5,540 nucleotides of DNA from Robiginitomaculum sp. (GTDB lineage: Bacteria > Pseudomonadota > Alphaproteobacteria > Caulobacterales > Maricaulaceae). Position 1 is the first letter of the stretch. Each line of letters starts with the position of its first letter. Location of the stretch: NCBI GenBank assembly GCA_026982235.1, contig JALSHM010000049.1, positions 1-5,540 on the forward strand, read 5' to 3'. The notes under the pieces are model-generated. The model did not search any database, had not been told where the DNA came from, and worked only from the letters and a program-made list of their open reading frames with translations. Shown here one piece after another: positions 1 to 5,540 of this stretch. The position numbers and the translations under genes are program-made.

Positions 1-41
1 AAATTCTGGGTGACTGCGAATACTGACTTTAGCCAATATTT

Positions 42-262
42 CTTCCCCCGCCTGCGGGGGAAGTACCCCGCAGGGGGGATGGGGGGAACAACGCGCGTAT
101 GGTGCAAGACTAAAATTAGTCCCCCCACCCGCAACGCCAACGCTTGCGTGGCGTGTCGCCTCCGCGACCTCTTGGGAGTACCCTTGCGGTGCTACGCTCC
201 GGTACGCATTCGCGTCACGGGGCATTTGCCCCGCTTTGGCTCAAACCCGCAAGTGGGGGAAG
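42..262. repeat. GC-rich hairpin-dense intergenic element with terminal inverted repeats
   Basis: The two ends form an imperfect 17-bp inverted repeat: CTTCCCCCGCCTGCGGG at 42-58 against the reverse complement of 246-262, with 15 of 17 positions matching. The left end is itself a perfect 10-bp hairpin (42-51 with 54-63). Further internal pairs are TGGGGGGA at 80-87 with 120-127, a 9-bp stem with one bulged A at 134-143/146-154, and CGGGGCA/TGCCCCG at 218-224/227-233. The stretch is much richer in C and G runs than the genes to its right. No transposase and no convincing target-site duplication is visible. It resembles the short palindromic intergenic repeats scattered through many alphaproteobacterial genomes, but copy number cannot be judged from one window. 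The short open frames across it look like by-products of its composition. Confidence 0.55.
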
Positions 263-513
263 GAAATGGGCGGCAAATCTCCAGTGCATAGTCTGCCAGT
301 ACCACCGATCTAGTCCGCCATCGTGAGCGCAATAAAACAGCAATGAAGGACGCGTAGAACAGTAGTGGCGGAATAGCGGCCTGCGACAAAATGTGCGTTT
401 ATTTATAGCACCTCAACAGTTTTGCGGGATTGCTTTGTTGGAGACGCATCTCTATATGAAAGTTAATTATCATTCCGACCGAACGGGCTAAACAACGAAT
501 TTGAGGACACATT
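263..513. other. Non-coding leader upstream of the methyltransferase gene
   Basis: I see no gene here. Open frames on either strand are short, lack a ribosome binding site, and run into the repeat element on the left. The right part becomes AT-rich from about 385 onward, as expected for a promoter region. Apart from the weak promoter candidate at 430-458 and the ribosome binding site just before 514, nothing recognisable was found: no tRNA, no clear riboswitch and no terminator. Confidence 0.5.
430..458 (+). promoter_or_regulatory. Weak candidate sigma70-type promoter for the methyltransferase-tolC operon
   Basis: TTGCTT at 430-435 and TATATG at 453-458 are separated by exactly 17 bases. They match the consensus at 3 of 6 and 4 of 6 positions. 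The position, about 55 bases upstream of the start codon at 514, is suitable. The matches are weak enough that this could be chance in an AT-rich leader. Confidence 0.25.
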
Positions 514-1167
514 ATGTTTGATTTTGCTGCGGCACGCGAAACTATGCTGGATTGTCAAATCCGTACCAATGACGTGACCGACTATGATATTCAGGCCGCT
601 TTTAAAGCCGTGCCACGCGAATGCTTTGTGCCCAAATCGAAAACCGCCCTTGCCTATAGCGATGTCCATATTGATTTAGGGGAAGGCCGATATATGCTAC
701 GCCCCCGGGATTTCGCTAAGATGCTGGACTCTGCGGATATCGCGAGCACAGACATTATACTAAATATTGGCTGCGGACGCGGCTATTCTGTCGCTGTAAT
801 GGCACAATTAGCCGAAACAGTGGTGGCGTTGGAACAATCTGAAGAAGCTGTCGAGCGCGCGACGGCTTTATTGGCTCAATGCGGCACGAATAATGCCGCC
901 GTAGTTCAGGGAGATTACCGCGCGGGCGCACCCGAACATGGGCCATTTGATGTGATTTTTGTCGGCGGTTCTGTGGCGAGTGTACCGGAAACTTGGCGAG
1001 ATCAATTGGCCAATAATGGTCGTCTTATTGTGGCCGTAAACGACGGGCCAATATCGCGAGTAAAAGTCTTCAAAAAATCTAATGATAAAATCGGTGAACG
1101 CACGGTATTTGATGCCAACATCCCTGCCCTGCCCGGGTTTGAACACAAACAAACATTTTCTTTGTAA
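514..1167 (+). CDS. PIMT-like SAM-dependent methyltransferase, TolC-linked type
   Basis: This 217-residue protein belongs to the family usually annotated protein-L-isoaspartate O-methyltransferase (Pcm). It shows the N-terminal segment typical of the TolC-linked group: 'MLDCQIRTNDVTD' at 11-23, then 'AVPRECFVP' at 32-40. SAM-binding motif I is LNIGCGRGY at 83-91, an acidic residue at the end of the second strand is E107, and FDVIFVGGSV lies at 145-154. Canonical PIMTs carry a serine-containing 'QTISQP'-like active-site loop. The equivalent here is RYMLRP (59-64), with no serine, so repair of isoaspartyl residues is doubtful and the true substrate is unknown. The start is supported by GAGG at 503-506, seven bases before the ATG. 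tolC begins 18 bases after the stop, so co-transcription is likely. The fold is fairly certain; the activity is not. Confidence 0.85.
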   Translation: MFDFAAARETMLDCQIRTNDVTDYDIQAAFKAVPRECFVPKSKTALAYSDVHIDLGEGRYMLRPRDFAKMLDSADIASTDIILNIGCGRGYSVAVMAQLAETVVALEQSEEAVERATALLAQCGTNNAAVVQGDYRAGAPEHGPFDVIFVGGSVASVPETWRDQLANNGRLIVAVNDGPISRVKVFKKSNDKIGERTVFDANIPALPGFEHKQTFSL

Positions 1168-1174
1168 GAATTGT

Positions 1175-1188
1175 AGGATAATAGTGTG
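1175..1188 (+). promoter_or_regulatory. Ribosome binding site deciding the GTG start of tolC
   Basis: AGGA at 1175-1178 lies seven bases before a GTG at 1186. The overlapping GTG at 1184 is followed directly by TGA in its own frame. The frame from 1186 gives a complete signal peptide immediately after the start, so GTG at 1186 is the likely initiator. Confidence 0.7.
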
Positions 1189-2895
1189 AAACAGTTTTTT
1201 CTATCAAATGTTGTGAAATTTGCAGGCATTGGGATTGCCAGCTTTATTGGCCTGGCAATGTCAGCACCTGCGCACGCTGAAGATTTCCAGCAAGCCTTGG
1301 TATCCGCATACCAAAACAATCCGCGCCTCATGGCCGAGCGTGCGCGTGTTCGTGAAATTGACGAAAACTATGTACAAGCACAGGCCGCAGGACGTTTCAC
1401 CCTCAATGTCAATGGAAGTGTCGCGCGTAATTTAACTGCCACGCAAACTAGGTTCAGCAGTGGTATTCCCGGTCTTCCGCCAACAACAAACAATTTCACC
1501 AATTGGCTCACTCCCTATAATGGTCAATTATCTATCGTCCAACCGATTTATCAAGGTGGGCGAGTTAAGGGCTTGAAAGCACAAGCCAAAGCCGGGGTTC
1601 TCGCTGCGCGCCAAGGCTTGCGCAATGCCGAGCAAAATTTGCTATTATCCGCTGCCACCGCTTATCTGGATGTGTTGCGAGACGAGGAAGCGGCACGTAT
1701 TCGCCGCAATAATGTGCGGGTATTGACCCGGCAAAAATTTGCTGCTCAAGATAGATTTGAGGTGGGTGAAGGCACAAGAACCGATATTGCTCAGGCTGAT
1801 GCCCGATTGGCCGCAGCCGAAATTGGGCTTGCCAATGCCGACGCTAGCTTAGCGGTTAGCCGCGCTGCCTATATACGCTTTGTTGGTCATATACCATCTG
1901 ACCTTACAGCACCGCCGCAATTCGTCTTACCTGCAACCCTCCTTGAAGCCTTAAGACTTGGTCGCGCCAATAATCCGCAATTGATCGCTGCACGTTATAA
2001 TGAAAATGCGGCGCAATCTGCCGTCGCAGTCGCCAAGTCCGCAGGTCGACCAAGCTTATCCTTGAACGGGACTTTACAAAGTTCACGTGACAGTAGTGTC
2101 AATTTCCCCTTATCAGAATCTGCCAGTATCACGGCGCAATTGCGCATACCCATATATTCCGGCGGCCTCAACCAATCACGCGTTCGTGCTGCCAAGCAGG
2201 CCACTATTCGCTCTAAATTCGAAACCCGCGAAACCGAGCTTGCCGTTGACCAGACCGTGGCTAATCTTTGGGCGCAGGTTATTGCATCTGAACGCTCTCT
2301 AGTGGCGAGCCGCAAACAAGTTGCCGCTGCGGAGATTGCTTTTGAGGGCGTCGAGTTGGAACAACAAGTTGGCACCCGCAATACACTAGACGTGCTGGAC
2401 GCGGAGCAAGAACTCTTGAACGCCAAACTATCTGTGATACAGGCTGAACGCAATTATAATGTTGCCACCTACCAAATGCTGGTCACTCTTGGCGGATTTG
2501 ATGCTTATTCTCTACAATTGCCAGTGGACACTTATGACCCAAATGTCAATTTTGACCGGGTAACCTCCAATCCTTTCGAAGGGTATTTCCCCGAACCCGT
2601 TGAGAAAATTGCCAAGCAAATCCCGGATATTCCAGACGTGCCTATAGCTTTGGTCAAGCCTTATATTAAGAAAGTCGGGACGGACACACTGGGTTTAGCC
2701 AAAGCCCTGCTTCCGACAAAAGCAGAGAATGCTACGGGAAAAATCATCACCCAATTGCCGGACATTCCCAAAAGTGCCCTAGATGCCGCTACAATAAGCA
2801 AACCATTTGACCCAGGCACCAAGCCAGCAGATCCAGAAGCTATTGATCCGCAACCAATTTTGCTTATTACGCAACAAAAACCAAAATCTAAGTAA
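1186..2895 (+). CDS. tolC: TolC-family outer membrane channel protein, type I secretion/efflux
   Basis: The 569-residue product begins with a Sec signal peptide: basic start, hydrophobic residues 12-25, and predicted cleavage after APAHA at residue 31. The mature protein shows the internally duplicated outer-membrane efflux protein architecture. The first half has QPIYQGG at 119-125 and VGEGTRTDIAQADARL at 193-208. The second half has IPIYSGG at 321-327 and VGTRNTLDVLDAEQ at 395-408, the family hallmark. Such proteins trimerise into a beta-barrel and periplasmic alpha-helical tunnel that docks with inner-membrane ABC, RND or MFS transporters. No transporter partner is in this window, so the substrate is unknown. 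The core ends near residue 440. A proline-rich tail of about 130 residues follows, longer than in E. coli TolC (493-residue precursor), with two KI-x-x-Q-[IL]-PDIP copies at 474-483 and 519-528. It is probably co-transcribed with the upstream methyltransferase. Confidence 0.93.
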   Translation: MKQFFLSNVVKFAGIGIASFIGLAMSAPAHAEDFQQALVSAYQNNPRLMAERARVREIDENYVQAQAAGRFTLNVNGSVARNLTATQTRFSSGIPGLPPTTNNFTNWLTPYNGQLSIVQPIYQGGRVKGLKAQAKAGVLAARQGLRNAEQNLLLSAATAYLDVLRDEEAARIRRNNVRVLTRQKFAAQDRFEVGEGTRTDIAQADARLAAAEIGLANADASLAVSRAAYIRFVGHIPSDLTAPPQFVLPATLLEALRLGRANNPQLIAARYNENAAQSAVAVAKSAGRPSLSLNGTLQSSRDSSVNFPLSESASITAQLRIPIYSGGLNQSRVRAAKQATIRSKFETRETELAVDQTVANLWAQVIASERSLVASRKQVAAAEIAFEGVELEQQVGTRNTLDVLDAEQELLNAKLSVIQAERNYNVATYQMLVTLGGFDAYSLQLPVDTYDPNVNFDRVTSNPFEGYFPEPVEKIAKQIPDIPDVPIALVKPYIKKVGTDTLGLAKALLPTKAENATGKIITQLPDIPKSALDAATISKPFDPGTKPADPEAIDPQPILLITQQKPKSK

Positions 2896-2954
2896 TAACC
2901 AAATTTTCTCCGTAACACACCTTGTAAATAAGCCCCCAATACATTTTAATGTGA

Positions 2955-2983
2955 TATAAACGAATTACTGTGATTCGTTTATA
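2955..2983. promoter_or_regulatory. Perfect 11-bp inverted repeat with GANTC site upstream of popZ
   Basis: TATAAACGAAT at 2955-2965 is the exact reverse complement of 2973-2983, with a 7-base spacer. As RNA the stem could extend by one G-U and one A-U pair, leaving a three-base loop. A GATTC at 2972-2976 is a GANTC site, the target of the CcrM cell-cycle methyltransferase in many Alphaproteobacteria. The repeat ends 19 bases before the candidate popZ -35 box, so an operator role is plausible. It could instead act as a weak transcription stop for tolC, although it is AT-rich and lacks a following T tract. A TTAA at 2946-2949 followed after seven bases by TAAA is only half of a CtrA-type site. 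Confidence 0.5.
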
Positions 2984-3002
2984 AAGTGTGAGCAGTGCTG
3001 AC

Positions 3003-3031
3003 TAGACAATTCACACGGGTTATCTTAGACT
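3003..3031 (+). promoter_or_regulatory. Candidate sigma70-type promoter for popZ
   Basis: TAGACA at 3003-3008 (5 of 6 to TTGACA) and TAGACT at 3026-3031 (4 of 6 to TATAAT) are separated by the ideal 17 bases. Transcription would begin near 3038, giving a leader of about 60 bases before the ATG at 3100. This is the best promoter match in the window, and it fits the 204-base gap that separates popZ from tolC. Confidence 0.45.
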
Positions 3032-3099
3032 TGGATTATTATTCATTTGGATAGGTCTCAATTTTTATCCAAGAAAACGGGGAACAGGCGGGAACATAT

Positions 3100-4902
3100 A
3101 TGTCGGACAACTCAAATCTGGCCAACACCAATATCGAACCAAGCATGGAAGACATCCTTTCTTCCATCCGAAAAGTAATAGCTGAAGACCTGATAAATAA
3201 AGACGCCCCCTCTGCAGAAGACAGCAGTGATTCCGCCGACATTCCAGAAGTGCAGATAAAGGCGGAGGCAGATCCGCAGATAGAGGACGAAACAAATATC
3301 GCTGATTCCGCCCCTCTTGACCTAAAAAACACAATACCGGCCATACCTAGGCTCGTTGATAATATTGATACGCCTGATACAGAAGATATACTTGATCTAG
3401 ATAGTATTGTGACTGACCTCCCTGATCCATCCACAATGACGGGTGAAAGCGGAGAAGCCCTTGAATTGGTGACGATTGATGATGACCTTATAACCGAGGT
3501 GGGCGACAACCAAGATGTGAAATTGGAAGAATTATCTTCTACAACTAAACGCGCTGACAATACAGAAGCCCCCGCCGCCGCCTTAGACAAAACGGGCGGC
3601 GAAAATGTCGAAATGGATTTTGACGAAAGCCTGGATTTAGTCATGGATGCAGATGCGTCTGATTATGTGACAGCCAAATTAACCGCCTCTGACCTAGAGA
3701 GTACTGCGTTAGACGCCCAGGATATGGGTGTGAAAGATTGGCGCGATCAGGCGAAGGGGAAATTTGAAAGCGGTGAAGCCAATACCGACGCGGACTTACA
3801 ACAAGCCGTTGACGCTGCTGTCAAAGAGACCTTAGCAGAAGACGCGCTTCTAGACGAATATTTCTCGGATATAGAAGACACGCTAGAAAATGCTCTTGGC
3901 GATGACACCTCCGACCAAGGCATCAATACAGAAATTGATACAACAAATGCCGATTTTGACGATGAACAAGATACTGCGGCACCAGATGAAGATATGGATT
4001 TAGTCAAATCTCTGTTAAATGATCTGATGGACGAGCCGATATTGGAAACTGAAAATCCAGACAACCAAGCACTGAATGTAAAAACAAGTGCTGCTGATAA
4101 TATGGAAACAACCGATTTCACCGATGAAATCCTATTCAGCGAGGGGCAGGATAATGCGCTAGATGATCATGACCTCCTTATCCCTGAACCAAGCGACAAT
4201 AATCTTGCAGACTTCACAGACAATTTGCTTGCCCCGCTAAGCGACGACATACCAGAACAGGTATCGCCAGAGCAGGTATCGCCAGAGCAACATCCAGATG
4301 CCGACAACACATTGGCGCAAATCGCCAAAAATGTCGGCACCCCTAATACAATCGCACAGGACGCAACCATAAACCCGGATGATGTCGTCACTCTGGAAGC
4401 CCCTGATTTAATCTCTAAATTGGCATTGACGGGTAGCCTTGCTGGCACGACTGCACATGTAGCATCCTCTTTGGTTCATGATGATGATAAAGCGCAAAAT
4501 GCCCCCGATTCCACCCATGAAGATGACCCTGACCACAAAGATATTGAGCTAGAAGCGCCTGGATTGGAGAGCTCCACATCAAAAGCCCCCGAACACACAC
4601 AACAAGCACCACCACCAAGTAAACAAGAGGAAGAAGCCATGGCTATACCAAAAGAGGCTACACCCATAAAATCCGACACCCTAATTGATGTGGAAACACA
4701 AACCGAAGTTGGCAATGCCTTTGCCTCCCTCAGCTCGGCAGTGCAAGAAAAGGCTCTGGCCGAAGAAAATGGCCCGCCCATTGGCGAATTGGTCAAAGAC
4801 GCCCTCAAACCTATGCTGCAAGAATGGCTGGATAAAAACCTGAAAGCCATGGTGCAGCGCGCCGTGACCAAAGAAATCAAGCGGATTTCCAGCGGTAAAT
4901 AG
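3100..4902 (+). CDS. popZ: PopZ polar organizing protein (DUF2497) with greatly enlarged acidic linker
   Basis: Both conserved PopZ ends are present. The N-terminal helix is EPSMEDILSSIRKVIAED at 13-30, which in Caulobacter recruits client proteins. The C-terminal oligomerisation module covers 537-557 (VGNAFASLSSAV...) and 561-596 (IGELVKDALKPMLQEW... to ...KRI). PopZ forms a condensate at the cell pole that anchors the chromosomal centromere through ParB and gathers cell-cycle regulators. At 600 residues the protein far exceeds Caulobacter PopZ (177), almost entirely through the linker. Residues 31-410 hold about 106 Asp/Glu against 17 Lys/Arg by hand count. A low-charge hydrophobic patch lies at 437-459 and a proline/glutamine-rich piece near 495-515. 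There is no cysteine. Likely helical islands sit at 232-266 and 298-315. The start is supported by GGCGGGA at 3087-3093, six bases before the ATG. valS follows in the same direction after a terminator. Confidence 0.9.
   Translation: MSDNSNLANTNIEPSMEDILSSIRKVIAEDLINKDAPSAEDSSDSADIPEVQIKAEADPQIEDETNIADSAPLDLKNTIPAIPRLVDNIDTPDTEDILDLDSIVTDLPDPSTMTGESGEALELVTIDDDLITEVGDNQDVKLEELSSTTKRADNTEAPAAALDKTGGENVEMDFDESLDLVMDADASDYVTAKLTASDLESTALDAQDMGVKDWRDQAKGKFESGEANTDADLQQAVDAAVKETLAEDALLDEYFSDIEDTLENALGDDTSDQGINTEIDTTNADFDDEQDTAAPDEDMDLVKSLLNDLMDEPILETENPDNQALNVKTSAADNMETTDFTDEILFSEGQDNALDDHDLLIPEPSDNNLADFTDNLLAPLSDDIPEQVSPEQVSPEQHPDADNTLAQIAKNVGTPNTIAQDATINPDDVVTLEAPDLISKLALTGSLAGTTAHVASSLVHDDDKAQNAPDSTHEDDPDHKDIELEAPGLESSTSKAPEHTQQAPPPSKQEEEAMAIPKEATPIKSDTLIDVETQTEVGNAFASLSSAVQEKALAEENGPPIGELVKDALKPMLQEWLDKNLKAMVQRAVTKEIKRISSGK
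4258..4287 (+). repeat. Perfect 15-bp tandem duplication inside popZ
   Basis: CAGGTATCGCCAGAG occurs twice head to tail (4258-4272 and 4273-4287), encoding QVSPE twice (residues 387-396), followed by CAA for another Q. It is in frame and adds five residues to the linker. Perfect identity suggests a recent slippage event. The preceding CCAGAACAG (4252-4260) is a near copy of the repeat junction. Confidence 0.9.
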
Positions 4903-4961
4903 CCGGGCTAAAACAGGTAAATAAATATCTGGAATTGTTTGCGCGTGCGCGTTAAATACAC

Positions 4962-4996
4962 AAACCGCTCTTTGGGAAAAAGGGCGGTTTATTTAT
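4962..4996 (+). terminator. Rho-independent terminator after popZ
   Basis: Bases 4962-4973 pair with 4979-4990 to give a 12-bp stem with one G-U pair and a five-base GGGAA loop. The stem is AAACCGC against GCGGTTT at its base, followed by a T-rich tail (TTTATTTAT). It lies 59 bases after the popZ stop and ends 13 bases before the valS start codon, so any transcript reading into valS from popZ must pass it. Confidence 0.75.
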
Positions 4997-5009
4997 GTGA
5001 GTATTAAGA

Positions 5010-5540
5010 ATGTTGGACAAGAGTTTTAATCCCCGTGAGGCCGAGCCGCGTATTTATGCGGATTGGGAAAACAGTGGCGCGTTTAAGCCCCGCCCTGCCA
5101 AACATACGGATACCAAAGATGATAATTATTCTATCGTCATCCCCCCGCCCAATGTCACGGGTAATTTGCATATGGGTCATGCCCTCAATAATACCCTGCA
5201 AGACATTCTTATCCGCTATAACCGTATGCTCGGCAAGGCGGTTCTCTGGCAACCGGGCATGGATCATGCGGGTATTGCCACACAAATGGTGGTCGAGCGG
5301 CAAATGGCGGCGGCGGGCGAACCCAAGCGCACCGACATAGGCCGCGAGGCGTTCATCAAGAAAGTCTGGGAATGGAAAGAAAAATCCGGCGGTAATATTG
5401 AAAAACAAACCCGCCGCTTAGGCGCATCGTGTGATTGGTCGCGCACACGCTTTACTATGGACGAAGGCCTGTCGGACGCGGTGCGCAAAGTGTTTGTGGA
5501 CATGTATAATGAAGGCTTGATTTACCGCGATAAACGTCTG
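5010..5540 (+). CDS. valS: Valyl-tRNA synthetase, N-terminal part (runs off the window)
   Basis: The 177 codons present encode the start of a class I aminoacyl-tRNA synthetase that charges tRNA-Val in the cytoplasm. The N-terminal part has MLDKSFNPREAEPRIYADWE at 1-20, the usual ValS opening. PPPNVTGNLHMGHAL at 45-59 holds the HIGH-type ATP-binding signature as HMGH at 54-57. GMDHAGIATQ (83-92) and RRLGASCDWSR (136-146) are further ValS-typical blocks. The KMSKS motif, editing domain and C-terminal coiled coil lie beyond the window. The start is decided by an in-frame TGA at 4998-5000; ATG at 5010 is the first Met after it, and the next one is M55, inside the signature. The ribosome binding site is weak (GAG at 4999-5001). 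No clear promoter is seen in 4903-4961, so expression may come from popZ read-through or an undetected promoter. Confidence 0.97.
   Translation, partial: MLDKSFNPREAEPRIYADWENSGAFKPRPAKHTDTKDDNYSIVIPPPNVTGNLHMGHALNNTLQDILIRYNRMLGKAVLWQPGMDHAGIATQMVVERQMAAAGEPKRTDIGREAFIKKVWEWKEKSGGNIEKQTRRLGASCDWSRTRFTMDEGLSDAVRKVFVDMYNEGLIYRDKRL

Noticed and set aside
10..326. Two overlapping plus-strand open frames of 60-93 codons
   Set aside because: They run through the GC-rich palindromic element, have no ribosome binding site and no recognisable protein features.
192..389. Minus-strand frame of 65 codons with a hydrophobic start
   Set aside because: It begins with TTG, has no ribosome binding site, and its last third is repeat-element sequence. 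It could be a remnant but there is nothing to support it.
1995..2453. Minus-strand frame of 152 codons inside tolC
   Set aside because: It is opposite the conserved TolC core and shows no family features or start signals.
2946..2960. Possible CtrA binding site (TTAA, seven bases, TAAA)
   Set aside because: Only the first half matches the TTAA-N7-TTAA consensus, which is common by chance in AT-rich gaps.
3039..3644. Minus-strand frame of 201 codons opposite the popZ start
   Set aside because: It is very serine-rich, as expected from reading the complement of an acidic Asp/Glu-rich gene, and it lies opposite a confident coding region. The same applies to the other minus-strand frames across popZ.
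4941..4951. GCGCGTGCGCG run between popZ and valS
   Set aside because: A very short alternating GC stretch without a partner or known function; likely compositional.

Overview
The window looks like a chromosomal segment of an alphaproteobacterium of moderate GC content. The main reason is the gene order: a TolC-linked PIMT-like methyltransferase, a TolC-family outer-membrane channel, a PopZ (DUF2497) polar organizer, then valyl-tRNA synthetase. PopZ is confined to Alphaproteobacteria, and popZ next to valS is a familiar arrangement there. I cannot name the genus; a stalked or dimorphic lineage related to Hyphomonadaceae would fit but is a guess.

Layout. Positions 1-513 hold no convincing gene. 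They contain a GC-rich, hairpin-dense element (about 42-262) with 17-bp imperfect terminal inverted repeats, then a leader with a weak candidate promoter. Positions 514-1167 encode the PIMT-like methyltransferase. It is followed after 18 bases by a GTG-started tolC (1186-2895), so the two are probably one operon. A 204-base gap (2896-3099) carries an 11-bp inverted repeat containing a GANTC site and a good sigma70-like promoter for popZ (3100-4902). A rho-independent terminator (4962-4996) separates popZ from valS, which starts at 5010 and runs off the window end.

The genes serve separate jobs: outer-membrane efflux or type I secretion (TolC with its small methyltransferase partner), cell-pole organization and chromosome anchoring (PopZ), and translation (ValS). 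The most unusual item is PopZ. It has recognizable N- and C-terminal modules but is 600 residues long, against 177 in Caulobacter crescentus, because of a linker of about 500 residues whose first 380 are extremely acidic. Secondary points are a proline-rich C-terminal extension on TolC with a duplicated short motif, loss of the canonical PIMT serine motif in the methyltransferase, and the GC-rich element at the left edge.
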